Part shown: positions 49,634-58,667 of the stretch, piece by piece
How positions within the stretch are numbered: the stretch's first letter is position 1
Layout of the letters: every line of letters starts with the position of its first letter
Source of the DNA: an uncultured Acidovorax sp.
GTDB taxonomy: Bacteria > Pseudomonadota > Gammaproteobacteria > Burkholderiales > Burkholderiaceae_C
Assembly (NCBI GenBank): GCA_913774955.1
Contig: CAJYKV010000010.1
Coordinates: 1 to 64,000 of the forward strand
Length of the DNA: 64,000 nt
Direction of reading: 5' to 3'
The notes under the pieces: generated by a model
The model's input: only the letters and a program-made list of their open reading frames with translations
What the model was told of the DNA's origin: nothing
Databases searched by the model: none
Made by a program: the position numbers and the translations under genes

Positions 49634-52600
49634 TCAGGCCCTGCCCAGTGCCTCCAGCGCGCCGCTCCACTGCGCGAGCCACCCGTACGCGCCGGCCTCT
49701 TCGGCCAGCGCCCTCGCCTGCCGCCCCGCCGTGGCGGCCTCGTCCTGGCGGCCCAGTACCGCCAGGGCCTGCGCCTTCAGCCGCCAGATGTCCATGCAGC
49801 AGTACTGGTGTTCGCTCAGGTGGGCCGTGGCCAGCGCCTGCTCCGCCAGGGCCAGCGCGGCGAACGAATTCCCCGTGGAAAAAAGCACGGAGACGGCGAA
49901 CCATGCCTCGGTGGTGGCCGCCGCGCGGTAGCCGATCTGCAGCGCCGTCATGCCCGAGGTGACCGCCGCGACGTCCACCGGCAGCCCGGCCTGGGCGCGT
50001 CCCAGCACCACCAGCATGCCCGCGAGCCCGTGCCAGAACTGCAGGCCCTCGGACTCGGCCACGGCCCAGGCATCGCTGGCCGCCGCCAGCATGGTCTGCT
50101 GGTCGCGGCGGCACCAGGCAGACAGGGCATGGAAGCATTGCACGATGCACAGGTCCTGCCGGGTGGACGACTGCAGGGCCTCCGCGCGCGCCTGCTCGAT
50201 GGTGTCGCGCGCCAGGGCATCTTCGCCGATGAACCAGAGCAGCCAGGCCAATTGGGCGCCGGAGAACACGGCCAGGTCCGACGTCAGGTGCGACATGCGC
50301 TCGCCCAGCGACAGGGTGCGGCCGATGCGCCGGTTGGTGTCGAACCAGCCGCGCGCGTCGCGGAACCGCCCCAGCCAGAACAGCGTGTTGCCCATCGCCC
50401 AGGCGGCGGCGAAATGCTGGACCGGGCTCTGCGCCATCGCGTGCAGCTTCTGCGCATGTTCCAGTCCATGCACGCAGCCCTGCGAACTCGATCCCAGGTA
50501 GGCCAGCATCTGCATGTCGAACAGCAGGCCCGGATCCAGCCCGGGCGGCAGCGGCATGTGCCCGAGTTCCACCACCACGGCATGCGCCTGGTCGGAGCCA
50601 TAGCCGTGGCGGGCGATCAGGCAGCGGGCATGCAGGATGCGCGCCTCGATCCCGGCAACGTCCGGGAAGTACCCCAGCCGGGCAAGGTGCGCGCAGCTGT
50701 CGCAGGCCGCGGACATGTCGTCCTCGGCCACGGCCTGCCGGGCGGCCTGGTACCACGCGGCGGCAGCGGCCTGCGGCTCGGCGGCCTGCTCCAGCAGGGC
50801 CGCCGCACGCGCATGCAGCCCCTGCTGCGAAGCGCGTTCGGCGGCCTTGCGCGCATGCCGCTGCAGCTGCTCCGGCACCATCGCCGACAGCACGTACTCC
50901 CGCAGCCGCGCATGGAAGAAGGCCGCATGGCCCAGCCCGCGCGAGACGATCAGCCCGATATCCAGCGCCTGCTCCAGCGCCGCGGCGGCCTGGGCCTCGC
51001 CGTAGACGTGCGCCAGATCGTCGCGCGAGAACAGCATGCCCAGAACGGCGGCCACCTCCATGCCCTCGCGCACGGGACCGAGGCGGTTGAGCATGGCGCG
51101 GCAGAATTCATTGAAATGGCTGGCGCCGTCCGGGTGCAGCGAACCCGCCACCAGATAGAGCGGCAGCCCGCGCGCACTGGCGACGCGGCCACGCAGGACG
51201 TCGGGCGAGAGGCCCGGACCGTCGGGCAGGCTCTGCAGCACGGCCAGCGCCGCGGCATCGTCCAGCGGCGCGAGTGCAATGTCCTGCAGGGCCGGCAGCG
51301 GCAGCGGCTGGACCGCGTCCAGGCGGCGCGTGAGCAGCCAGCACGGCTGCGGCTGCTGGGCCGCCAGCGGCAGCAGGAACTCCGCGGTGGCCGCGTCCAT
51401 CCACTGTACGTCGTCCACCACCAGCAGGATCGGCCCCGAGGCCCGCGCCCGCAGCAACCGGACCAGGCCGTCGCCCAGATCGGACCGCTGGCGGCGCCCC
51501 ACGTTGCGCGTTTCCAGGAACGCCAGCAGCGCCTGCCGAGCGGGGACCGGCAGGTCGCCGTCCAGCGCCGCGTCGCCCTGCCCCGCCAGCATGCCGGCCA
51601 GCAGGTCGTGCAGCGTCCGCCACGGCGTCTCCGCCCCTTCGGGCCAAGCGGCCATCCAGACCACGCACCCGCCCTCCGCCTGCCACCGGCGGGCACACTC
51701 CCAGGCCGTGCGCGTCTTGCCCACGCCAGGCTCGCCCGCCAGGCAGAGGGCCCGGGGTGCGGAGCCAGCGGCCGGCGGTGCCTGCAGGGTCTGCAGCATC
51801 GACACGACCAGGGCCTCGCGGCCGAAGAAGCTGCTGCCCGCGAAATCGCCGCCCGGCGGCAGCCCCGTGCCCCGCTCGTTCAGCCGGCAGCCGAACAGCG
51901 TGAATTCGCGGTCCAGTCCGCGGAAGCGCTGCGTGCCCATCGGGCGGCAGCCGAAGCTCGGCGCCATGTCGGCCATGCTCTCGTCGCAGACGATCTCCCC
52001 GGGCTCGGCCCGCTGAGCGAGGCGCTCGGCCAGCCGCACGCGCCAGCCGACGGCGCGCCAGCCCGCCGCATGCTCCAGCAGCACCCAGCCATGGGTGGCG
52101 CCGGCACTGAGCGGCTGGTCCGGCGGCATCATCGCGGCGAGCGCGGCAGCGCACCGCAGGGCCTGCCAGCGCTGGCCGGTGTGCCGGGTGTCCATGCCGA
52201 AGCCCAGCATGCAGCCTGCGTCGTCCACCGCCAGCACCACGCCGTGGAACCGGCGCGCCTCGGCTTCCAGTGCGGCCAGCAGGGCCGCCAGTTCCGGCGC
52301 GCTGGGGTGGCGGTCGCAGGCGGCCACGTCGGGCAACTGCACGCGCAGCAGCGTGATCGCGGCGATCTCGGCCGTACGGGTGTCCGCGGGGGCGCCGGCC
52401 TCCGCGGTCGGCGGCGGCACGGCCTGCGCCGCCGCATCCCGCCCGCTCCGGGCCGCCCCGATGCGCAGGCGCTGGGAGGCCAGCCACTGCTGGAAATCTT
52501 CCGAGGTGCCTTCTTCGGCACTGGCGAGCCAGTCGCCGGGATCGGCCTGCAGCACCGCGTCCCAGCCCGGGTGCAGATGCGCCTCGAAGGCCTCGTGCAG

Positions 52601-53011
52601 CCGCGGGGACGTGAGCAGCTCCAGATCGGTGCACAGCGCCGGGCCGGGCTGGTACATGAGCCAGTCGCGTTCCACGCGGATCGCATCCGGCAGCGCCAGT
52701 TGCCGCCACTGCGCCTGCAGATCGGCCAGCACCACCCGCAGGTTGGCACGCCCGGCCTGCACGTCGAGATCAGGCCAGAGCCACTGCGCGAGCAGTTCGC
52801 GGCGCACCTCGCGCCGGCCCTGGGCTGCCAGGTAGCCAAGCAGCGCGGCGGTCTTGCGGTACTTGAACGAGAGCGGCTGCGCCCCCCGTCCGCCGTGCAC
52901 CGTAGGGCGCCCGGACAAGGCGATGAGTAACTTCTCTGGGGGGCTGCTCACGAGATACCGCGCATCAATGTGATGAAAATCGCGGATTCTGCCCTGTTCC
53001 CCTGTTTTCAC
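49634..53011 (-). CDS. SARP/LAL-type transcriptional regulator, 1125 aa
   Basis: A very large regulator. Residues about 25-190 form a SARP-type DNA-binding and bacterial transcriptional activation domain (YRKTAALLGYLAAQGRREVR, LLAQWLWPDLDVQAGRANLRV). Residues about 215-375 resemble a class III nucleotidyl cyclase domain without its catalytic aspartates (GWRVRLAERLAQRAEPGEIVC). A STAND-type ATPase follows, Walker A GEPGVGKT (426-433), Walker B ILLVVDDVQWMD, then TPR-like helices to the end. The start is given as GTG at 53011 but is uncertain; there is no ATG in the first 290 residues before the ATPase and a GTG at 52951 is also possible. Its place just upstream of the pilus operon and on the same strand suggests control of it. 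Confidence 0.82.
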   Translation of the reverse strand: MKTGEQGRIRDFHHIDARYLVSSPPEKLLIALSGRPTVHGGRGAQPLSFKYRKTAALLGYLAAQGRREVRRELLAQWLWPDLDVQAGRANLRVVLADLQAQWRQLALPDAIRVERDWLMYQPGPALCTDLELLTSPRLHEAFEAHLHPGWDAVLQADPGDWLASAEEGTSEDFQQWLASQRLRIGAARSGRDAAAQAVPPPTAEAGAPADTRTAEIAAITLLRVQLPDVAACDRHPSAPELAALLAALEAEARRFHGVVLAVDDAGCMLGFGMDTRHTGQRWQALRCAAALAAMMPPDQPLSAGATHGWVLLEHAAGWRAVGWRVRLAERLAQRAEPGEIVCDESMADMAPSFGCRPMGTQRFRGLDREFTLFGCRLNERGTGLPPGGDFAGSSFFGREALVVSMLQTLQAPPAAGSAPRALCLAGEPGVGKTRTAWECARRWQAEGGCVVWMAAWPEGAETPWRTLHDLLAGMLAGQGDAALDGDLPVPARQALLAFLETRNVGRRQRSDLGDGLVRLLRARASGPILLVVDDVQWMDAATAEFLLPLAAQQPQPCWLLTRRLDAVQPLPLPALQDIALAPLDDAAALAVLQSLPDGPGLSPDVLRGRVASARGLPLYLVAGSLHPDGASHFNEFCRAMLNRLGPVREGMEVAAVLGMLFSRDDLAHVYGEAQAAAALEQALDIGLIVSRGLGHAAFFHARLREYVLSAMVPEQLQRHARKAAERASQQGLHARAAALLEQAAEPQAAAAAWYQAARQAVAEDDMSAACDSCAHLARLGYFPDVAGIEARILHARCLIARHGYGSDQAHAVVVELGHMPLPPGLDPGLLFDMQMLAYLGSSSQGCVHGLEHAQKLHAMAQSPVQHFAAAWAMGNTLFWLGRFRDARGWFDTNRRIGRTLSLGERMSHLTSDLAVFSGAQLAWLLWFIGEDALARDTIEQARAEALQSSTRQDLCIVQCFHALSAWCRRDQQTMLAAASDAWAVAESEGLQFWHGLAGMLVVLGRAQAGLPVDVAAVTSGMTALQIGYRAAATTEAWFAVSVLFSTGNSFAALALAEQALATAHLSEHQYCCMDIWRLKAQALAVLGRQDEAATAGRQARALAEEAGAYGWLAQWSGALEALGRA

Positions 53012-53116
53012 GGCAGACTATTTTTGCTAGTTCGCAGTCCTTTCCCCAGATTTCGGACCATGGATTCCTCGGCGGGGCCGGGCGGCCCCTCCGCGCGCCG
53101 GCCCATCCATGCCGAA

Positions 53117-53854
53117 TCAGATGGTGATTCCGCCGTCGACCGCGTAGTTCTGGCCCGTGACGAACGAAGATTCGTCGCTGGCAAGAAACACCACCAGCGG
53201 GGCGATCTCTTCGGCCGTCGCCAGCCGGCCCATCGGCTGCCGGGCCACGAATGCCCGGCGGGCGTTTTCGGCATCGCCCGTGGCGGCGATGCGGTCGGCC
53301 AGCGAAGGCGTGTCCACCGTGCCGGGGGAGATGCTGTTGCACCGCACGCCCGCGCCCACGAAGTCGATCGCGACCGATTTGGTCAGCCCGATGACGGCGG
53401 CCTTGCTCGCGCCGTAGACGCAGCGCCCGGGCAGGCCCTTGACCGAACTCGCCACGCTGGCCATGTTGACGATGCTGCCGCCGCCCGCCCGCACCATGCG
53501 GGGCAGCACGGCCCGCATCGTCCAGAACTGCGAGCGCACGTTCAGGTCCATCGCCAGCGCCCAGTCGTCGTCGCTCGCCTGCAGCACGGTCCCGGCATGC
53601 ACCATGCCCGCGCAGTTGAACAGCACGTCGATCCGTTCCAGGGCGGCGAAGAAGGCGTCGATGGCGGCCCGGTCGAGCACGTCGAGCACCGCGGTGCGGA
53701 TGCCGTCCGTGCCGTCCAGCGAGGCCAGCAGGCCGGCACGGATGTCGGTGGCCCACACCTGGGCGCCTTCCCGGGCCATGGCCAGCGCGGTGGCGCGGCC
53801 GATGCCCTGACCCGCCGCGGTGACCACCGCGGTCTTTCCGGCGAGCCGCTTCAT
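53117..53854 (-). CDS. SDR oxidoreductase, 2-keto-3-deoxy-L-fuconate/rhamnonate dehydrogenase-like
   Basis: A 245-aa short-chain dehydrogenase. TAAGQGIGRATALAMAREGA is the NAD-binding Gly motif, DI follows at the end of strand 2 (NAD preference), and the catalytic set is Ser in NMASVASSVKG and Tyr-Lys in VYGASKA. The overall sequence follows the BDH2/DHRS6 group (LDVLFNCAGMVHAGTV-like, PGTVDTPSL), whose bacterial members oxidise 2-keto-3-deoxy sugar acids at C4. Its ATG overlaps the stop of the Bug gene by 4 nt. It is the last gene of a four-gene operon with an FAH hydrolase. Confidence 0.82.
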   Translation of the reverse strand: MKRLAGKTAVVTAAGQGIGRATALAMAREGAQVWATDIRAGLLASLDGTDGIRTAVLDVLDRAAIDAFFAALERIDVLFNCAGMVHAGTVLQASDDDWALAMDLNVRSQFWTMRAVLPRMVRAGGGSIVNMASVASSVKGLPGRCVYGASKAAVIGLTKSVAIDFVGAGVRCNSISPGTVDTPSLADRIAATGDAENARRAFVARQPMGRLATAEEIAPLVVFLASDESSFVTGQNYAVDGGITI

Positions 53855-54828
53855 TTCTGCAGCCCCAGCCGGGGCACCAGCTCGGCGTAGAAGGCGCGGT
53901 CTTTGTCGATGACCTTCTGGAACGCCGCCGCATCGGCATAGGCCCAGCCCAGGTTGGCCTTGGCGAGCACCTCGCGGAACGCTGCGTCGTCGGCCGTTCT
54001 GGCCGCGACGCTGCCGAGCGTCGCCACGACGTCCGGCGGCGTGGCCTTGGGCACTGCCAGGCCGCGCCATACGCCGATGGAGAGATCGATGCCCCGTTCC
54101 TTGAGCGTCGGCACCTTCTCGAACAGCCCGCCCACCCGCTGGTCCGCCATCACGGCCAGGGTGCGCATCTTCCCGGCGGCGACGTGCGGCGCCACCTCGC
54201 CCGGGCTCACCGCGAGGGCGTCCACATGGCCGCCCAGCAGCGCCACCGCCGCCGGCGCCGCACCCAGGAAGGGCACGTGGTTCACCGGCAGCGAGAGCTT
54301 TTCGGAAAACGCCGCCGCCGCCATGTGCCAGATGGAGCCCACGCCCGCGTTGGCGATGGACACCGGCTCCTTGCGCCTGCGCGCGTCGGCGATGAATTCC
54401 TCGATCGTCTGCCAGGGCGCGTCGGCACGCACCGTGATCGCCGACGGATCGGCATTGAGCCGCGCGATCGGCCGCAGGTCGGCCGCGGTGTACTTGGTGA
54501 TGCCCAGGTTCGGGATGATCGTCAGCTCGCAGATCACGATGCCGATCTTGTAGCCGTCGGGTTTGGCGTTGATCAGCTCGGCCGTGCCGATGGCGCCGCT
54601 CGCGCCGGGCTTGTTGACCACCACCATCGGCTGCTGCGGCAGGTACTTCTTGCCCACCTCGGCGAAGGCCCGCCCGACGATGTCGGTGCCGCCGCCGGCC
54701 GCCACCGGCACGATCAGCTCGATGGGTTTGCTCGGATAGTCGCTCGCCCGCGTGAGGGCGGACGTGCCGCCGAAGGCCACGGCGCAGGCCGAGGCGATGA
54801 CCTGGCGCCTGTTGGGATGGGAATGCAT
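53851..54828 (-). CDS. Bug-family (TctC-like) binding protein in sugar-acid operon
   Basis: A 325-aa periplasmic binding protein. The N-terminus HPNRRQVIASACAVAFGGTSAL has a twin-arginine-like RRQVI before the hydrophobic core. Family motifs: IELIVPVAAGGGTDIVGRAF, NAKPDGYKIGIV and AVALLGGHVDALAVSPGEV. AGGAGA lies 8 nt before the ATG at 54828. It is embedded in the operon, overlapping the downstream SDR by 4 nt, so it should bring in the sugar acid or a related compound. No TctAB genes are present in this window. Confidence 0.85.
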   Translation of the reverse strand: MHSHPNRRQVIASACAVAFGGTSALTRASDYPSKPIELIVPVAAGGGTDIVGRAFAEVGKKYLPQQPMVVVNKPGASGAIGTAELINAKPDGYKIGIVICELTIIPNLGITKYTAADLRPIARLNADPSAITVRADAPWQTIEEFIADARRRKEPVSIANAGVGSIWHMAAAAFSEKLSLPVNHVPFLGAAPAAVALLGGHVDALAVSPGEVAPHVAAGKMRTLAVMADQRVGGLFEKVPTLKERGIDLSIGVWRGLAVPKATPPDVVATLGSVAARTADDAAFREVLAKANLGWAYADAAAFQKVIDKDRAFYAELVPRLGLQK

Positions 54829-54890
54829 GTTCGTTGTCTCCTGTGCCTTGTCGTCTTTTCTCGCCGGTGCGCTGGCGCGCCGGCAGGCCG

Positions 54891-55652
54891 TCAATAGGTG
54901 GCCCGCCCTCCCGAGAGGTCGAACACCGCGCCGGTGGTGAACGAGTTCTCTTCGGACACCAGCCAGGCCACCATCGCCGCCACCTCGTCCACCTCGACGA
55001 AACGCGCGCGCGGGATCTTCGAGAGCATGTAGTCGATGTGCTGCTGCGACATCTGCTCGAAGATCCGGGTGCGCGCCGCCGCCGGGGTGATCGCGTTGAC
55101 GGCGACGTTGCGGGCCGCGGTTTCCTTGCCCAGGCTCTTGGTGAGCGCGATCACGCCGGCCTTCGATGCGCTGTAGGCCGAGGCGTTGGGGTTGCCCTCC
55201 TTGCCCGCGATGGAGGCGATGTTGACCACCCGCCCGTAATCGCGCGCCACCATGCCCGGCACCACCGCCTTGTTGACGTGGAAAGCGCCGTCGAGGTTGA
55301 TCGAGAGCACCTTGCGCCATTCCTCGAGCGGATACTCGCCCAGCGGCAGGTTCGCACCCGCGATGCCAGCGCTGTGCACCAGCATGGCGATGGGGCCCGA
55401 GAGGGCCTCGGTGCGGGAGACCGCGGCTTCGACCTGCGCGAAATCGGTCACGTCCACCGTCACGCCGCTCAACGCCTCCTCGGCACCGGCGCCGGCCAGC
55501 GCCTGCCGCGCGGCGGCGATGGCTTCGGCGTCCCGGTCCCACAGGCAGACCTTCGCGTTGCCCGCCAGCAGGCGCCGGGCGATGGCGAAACCGATGCCCT
55601 GGGCACCGCCCGTCACGACCGCGGTGCGGCCGTCGTAGTCGTACTGGACCAT
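54891..55652 (-). CDS. SDR oxidoreductase, sugar (acid) dehydrogenase-like
   Basis: A 253-aa short-chain dehydrogenase with GGAQGIGFAIARRLL, NIASIAGKEGNP and YSASKAGVIALTKSL as Gly motif, serine and Tyr-Lys motif. Asp in LWDRD after strand 2 indicates NAD use. It differs from the other SDR of the operon and probably catalyses a different oxidation, for example of the free sugar or of the aldonate. It lies 13 nt after the FAH hydrolase gene and 62 nt before the Bug gene. Confidence 0.8.
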   Translation of the reverse strand: MVQYDYDGRTAVVTGGAQGIGFAIARRLLAGNAKVCLWDRDAEAIAAARQALAGAGAEEALSGVTVDVTDFAQVEAAVSRTEALSGPIAMLVHSAGIAGANLPLGEYPLEEWRKVLSINLDGAFHVNKAVVPGMVARDYGRVVNIASIAGKEGNPNASAYSASKAGVIALTKSLGKETAARNVAVNAITPAAARTRIFEQMSQQHIDYMLSKIPRARFVEVDEVAAMVAWLVSEENSFTTGAVFDLSGGRATY

Positions 55653-55665
55653 GGCGGTGCTCCCG

Positions 55666-56511
55666 TCAGGCCGCGACGGTCTTCTGGCACTGCTCGCCCA
55701 GCCCCTCGATCCCCAGCCGCAGGGTCTGGCCGGGGCGCAGGTACACCGGCTGCGGCTTGACGCCCATGCCCACGCCGGGCGGCGTGCCGGTGGAGATCAC
55801 GTCGCCGGGCTGCAGCGTCATGAAGCGGCTGAGGTAGGCGACGAGCTGCGGCACCTTGAAGATCATCGTGCGGGTGCTGCCGTTCTGGAAGCGCCGGCCA
55901 TCGACCTCCAGCCACAGGTCGAGCGCATGCGGATCGGGCACCTCGTCGGCCGTCACCAGCCAGGGGCCGGTGGGGCCGAAGGTGTCGCAGCCCTTGCCCT
56001 TGTCCCAGGTGCCGCCGCGCTCGAGCTGGTAGCTGCGCTCGGACACGTCGTTGACCACGCAGTAGCCGGCCACGTAGTTCATGGCATCGGCCTCTTCCAC
56101 GTAGCTCGCGGCCGTGCCGATCACCACGCCCAGCTCGACCTCCCAGTCGGTCTTCTCGGAGCCGCGCGGGATCTTCACGTCGTCGTTGGGGCCGACCACG
56201 GCGGACGTCCACTTGTTGAAGACGATGGGCTCGGCCGGGATCGGCATGTTGGATTCGGCGGCGTGGTCGGCGTAGTTGAGGCCGATGCAGACGAACTTGC
56301 CGATGCGGCCCACGCACGCGCCGATGCGGGGGTTGCCGGGCACGGCCGGCAGCGTGGCCGGATCGAGGGCCCGCAGCCGGGCCAATGCATCCGGCCCGAT
56401 CGCGTCGCCGTCGATGTCGCGCACGTGGGCGGACAGATCGCGGACCACGCCCTGGGCGTCGAGCAGGCCGGGCTTTTCGTGGCCCGGGGGGCCGAAACGC
56501 AGCAACTTCAT
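55666..56511 (-). CDS. Fumarylacetoacetate hydrolase-family enzyme (2,4-diketo-3-deoxy sugar acid hydrolase-like)
   Basis: A 281-aa protein that begins MKLLRFGPPGHEKPGLLD, as do hydrolases of 2,4-diketo-3-deoxy-L-fuconate or rhamnonate. FAH-fold signatures are CIGLNYADHAAES, EKTDWEVELGVVIG (metal-binding Glu), and VISTGTPPGVGMG. AAGGAGA lies 6 nt before the ATG. It opens a four-gene minus-strand operon and is divergent from a LysR gene. The reaction would cleave the diketo acid to pyruvate and lactate (or another hydroxy acid). Ureidoglycolate lyase annotation is a common but less likely alternative in this context. Confidence 0.84.
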   Translation of the reverse strand: MKLLRFGPPGHEKPGLLDAQGVVRDLSAHVRDIDGDAIGPDALARLRALDPATLPAVPGNPRIGACVGRIGKFVCIGLNYADHAAESNMPIPAEPIVFNKWTSAVVGPNDDVKIPRGSEKTDWEVELGVVIGTAASYVEEADAMNYVAGYCVVNDVSERSYQLERGGTWDKGKGCDTFGPTGPWLVTADEVPDPHALDLWLEVDGRRFQNGSTRTMIFKVPQLVAYLSRFMTLQPGDVISTGTPPGVGMGVKPQPVYLRPGQTLRLGIEGLGEQCQKTVAA

Positions 56512-56565
56512 CGCATGTCTCCTTGTGTGGCGCGGATTCTCCAGCCCGGCCGGACTGCTGCATAG

Positions 56566-56578
56566 TGAAAGCTTCGCA
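56566..56578. promoter_or_regulatory. Candidate LysR T-N11-A box
   Basis: TGAAAGCTTCGCA in the 93-nt gap between the divergent FAH operon and LysR gene has the T-N11-A spacing of LysR-type boxes and a partly palindromic core. Such boxes occur by chance, so this rests mainly on position. Confidence 0.3.
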
Positions 56579-56604
56579 TGGGGTGATAGCCCCGAGGAAT
56601 CACC

Positions 56605-57555
56605 GTGATACCCAGCCTCTCCTCGATCACATCGCGCCTGCGCTTCCGCCATCTGGGCTTGCTGGTGGCGCTGGAAGAGTGCGGCAGCCTGCACCGTGCC
56701 GCCGAGCGCCTGGGCATGACCCAGCCCGGCCTCACCAAGGCGCTGCGCGAGGTCGAATCCACCTTCGGCGCCGAACTCTTCGTGCGTACCAAGCAGGGCG
56801 TGCGGCCCAACGAACTGGGTCTGTGCCTGATCCGCCATGCGCGGCTGGTGGGCGCCGACCTGGAGCACCTGCGCGAGGAAATGAACGGCGTGCTGCGTGG
56901 CACCGGCGGCCGGGTGGCGGTGGGCGCCATCACCGGCGCGCTGCATTCGGTGCTGGTCGCCGCGGTGTCCGAGCTGCGGCGCACGCAGCCCGCGCTCTCC
57001 ATCGAGATCCGGGAAAGCACCAGCCTGGAGCTGCTCGACGCGATCAACGAAGGCCGGCTCGACTTGGCCGTCGGCCGCACCACCGTGTCCAGCAACGTGG
57101 AGCAGTTCGATTACGAGGAACTGATGGACGAATCGGTGGCCGTCGCCGTGGGCCCGCAGCATGCCCTCGCAAAGTCGCGGCGCGTGACGCTCACGCAGCT
57201 GGCCCGCTGCCGCTGGGTGTTCTACCCGGGCAACATGCCGCTGCGCAAGCTGCTGGAGCGCGAATTCCGCGAGGCCGGGCTGGAGCTGCCGCCCTACCCG
57301 ATCGAGACCTCGTCCTCGCTGGCCACCATGCTGATGCTCAAGGAAGACCCGCAACTGGTGGCGCTGATGTCGTCGGCGACCATGGAGTTCTGCGAAGAAC
57401 ACGGCATCGCCCGGCGCCTGCCGCTCGCGATCCGTTCGCGCCACGAGGCCTTCGGCATCGTCACCCGCCGCGGCGCCCGCCTCACGCCCGCGGCGGCGAT
57501 GCTGGTGCAGTGCCTGCGCCGCGCCGCCGGCAGGCCCGTGCAGCCCGGCGGCTGA
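56605..57555 (+). CDS. LysR-family transcriptional regulator
   Basis: A 316-aa LysR-type protein. The helix-turn-helix lies in LEECGSLHRAAERLGMTQPGLTKALREVE (core HRAAERLGMTQPGLTKAL), followed by the linker helix and a substrate-binding domain. GTG start at 56605 with GAGGAA 5 nt upstream. It is divergent from the FAH/SDR/Bug operon and should control it in response to a sugar acid. It converges with the second LysR gene 24 nt later. It may also belong to the GbpR/galactose-binding regulator group, which begins in the same style. Confidence 0.86.
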   Translation: MIPSLSSITSRLRFRHLGLLVALEECGSLHRAAERLGMTQPGLTKALREVESTFGAELFVRTKQGVRPNELGLCLIRHARLVGADLEHLREEMNGVLRGTGGRVAVGAITGALHSVLVAAVSELRRTQPALSIEIRESTSLELLDAINEGRLDLAVGRTTVSSNVEQFDYEELMDESVAVAVGPQHALAKSRRVTLTQLARCRWVFYPGNMPLRKLLEREFREAGLELPPYPIETSSSLATMLMLKEDPQLVALMSSATMEFCEEHGIARRLPLAIRSRHEAFGIVTRRGARLTPAAAMLVQCLRRAAGRPVQPGG

Positions 57556-57579
57556 AGGCTGGCGCCCGGCGGTGGCCGC

Positions 57580-58545
57580 TCACCCCTGCCGTCCGGCCAC
57601 CACCACTTGGCCGCTCGCCACGTCGCGCAGCACCGCCATGAAGGCCTGCGCCGCCGGCGTCGGCGTCTCGCCCAGGCGCACCAGCATGCCGTAGTCGGGC
57701 ATGGCGCGGGGCACGTCCACGTGGATGGGAGCGAGCAGGCCCTTGGCGACGTACTTCTCCACCAGCGCGCTGGGCTGCAGCGAGAGCATGTCGGTGATGC
57801 GCAGCGATTCCAGCGCGAACAGGAAGGACTGCGTCTCCATCACGCCCGAGGTCGGCGTCATGCCGATGGCGCGGAAGATGTCGTCGGACACCTTGCGCAG
57901 CGCCGTCGATTCCGGGTAGAGCAGCCAGGGCCAGTGCGCCAGGCGGCCGACCTCCAGCCCCCGGATGCCGCGCAACGGATGGTGCGGCCCGCCCACCACT
58001 TGCAGCGTCTCGCCGGACAGGCGCTCGTACTGGAAGTGCGCCTGCTGCGCCTCGTCGGTGAAGCGGCCGATCATCAGATCGATCCGGCGCTCGCCCAGCC
58101 AGGCGATGAGCTGGTCGCTGCTCTGCTCGCGCACCTTCAGCACCAGCATCGGCCGGCGGCGCTGCATCTCGGCGATGGCCGTGGTCAGCAGGCGCGCGGC
58201 CGATCCGGAGATGGCGCCGATGGACAGCTGGCCGTGGCCGCCCTGCTTGAGCGCATTGAACTCGTCCACGAACTTCGCCTGGCCCGCCAGCGCGGACGCC
58301 GCATAGCCCAGCGCGAACAGGCCCAGCTCGGTCGGCCGCATCTCGCGCGGCAGGCGCTCGAACAGGCGCGCATCGAAGATTTCTTCCAGATCCAGCAGGA
58401 TCTTGGTCGCGGCCGGCTGCGTCACGTGCATCTGTTCGGCCGTGAGCCGCAGGTTGCGGGTGCGGCCCAGGATGTCGAGGAACTGCAGGTGCCGCGAGCG
58501 CAGGCGGCTGCAGGCGGTGGCGATGGATAAGGGTTTGCCCTGCAT
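57580..58545 (-). CDS. LysR-family transcriptional regulator
   Basis: A 321-aa LysR-type protein with its helix-turn-helix at LRLTAEQMHVTQPAATKILLDLEE (core TAEQMHVTQPAATKIL), then RLFERLPREMRPTELG. The ATG at 58545 lacks a strong ribosome binding site; an in-frame ATG at 58638 gives an atypical N-terminus and was rejected. It is divergent from the TRAP/IlvD operon, 122 nt apart, and presumably controls it. It converges with the first LysR gene. Confidence 0.85.
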   Translation of the reverse strand: MQGKPLSIATACSRLRSRHLQFLDILGRTRNLRLTAEQMHVTQPAATKILLDLEEIFDARLFERLPREMRPTELGLFALGYAASALAGQAKFVDEFNALKQGGHGQLSIGAISGSAARLLTTAIAEMQRRRPMLVLKVREQSSDQLIAWLGERRIDLMIGRFTDEAQQAHFQYERLSGETLQVVGGPHHPLRGIRGLEVGRLAHWPWLLYPESTALRKVSDDIFRAIGMTPTSGVMETQSFLFALESLRITDMLSLQPSALVEKYVAKGLLAPIHVDVPRAMPDYGMLVRLGETPTPAAQAFMAVLRDVASGQVVVAGRQG

Positions 58546-58575
58546 TTTTGGGTGGCCGATAACTGAATGGAATGC

Positions 58576-58607
58576 CCCGTGGAAAAACACTGATTGGACG
58601 CCACGGG
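58576..58607. promoter_or_regulatory. Inverted repeat between LysR gene and TRAP operon
   Basis: CCCGTGG (58576-58582) and CCACGGG (58601-58607) form a perfect 7-bp dyad with an 18-nt spacer in the 122-nt divergent promoter gap. It could be an operator for the adjacent LysR protein; arms 25 bp apart centre to centre fit contact on one face of the helix. Position only. Confidence 0.35.
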
Positions 58608-58667
58608 TGCCGGCCCCTAGTCTGCACCCCCGCGACACCCAAGAACATCCGCAGGAGACAAGACATC

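Noticed and set aside
53077-53092. GGGGCC-GGGC-GGCCCC hairpin after the SDR gene
   Set aside because: No T run on the coding strand and surrounding sequence is equally GC-rich.
58638-58638. Upstream start of the second LysR protein
   Set aside because: The added N-terminus is unlike LysR proteins and would place the start inside the divergent promoter region.
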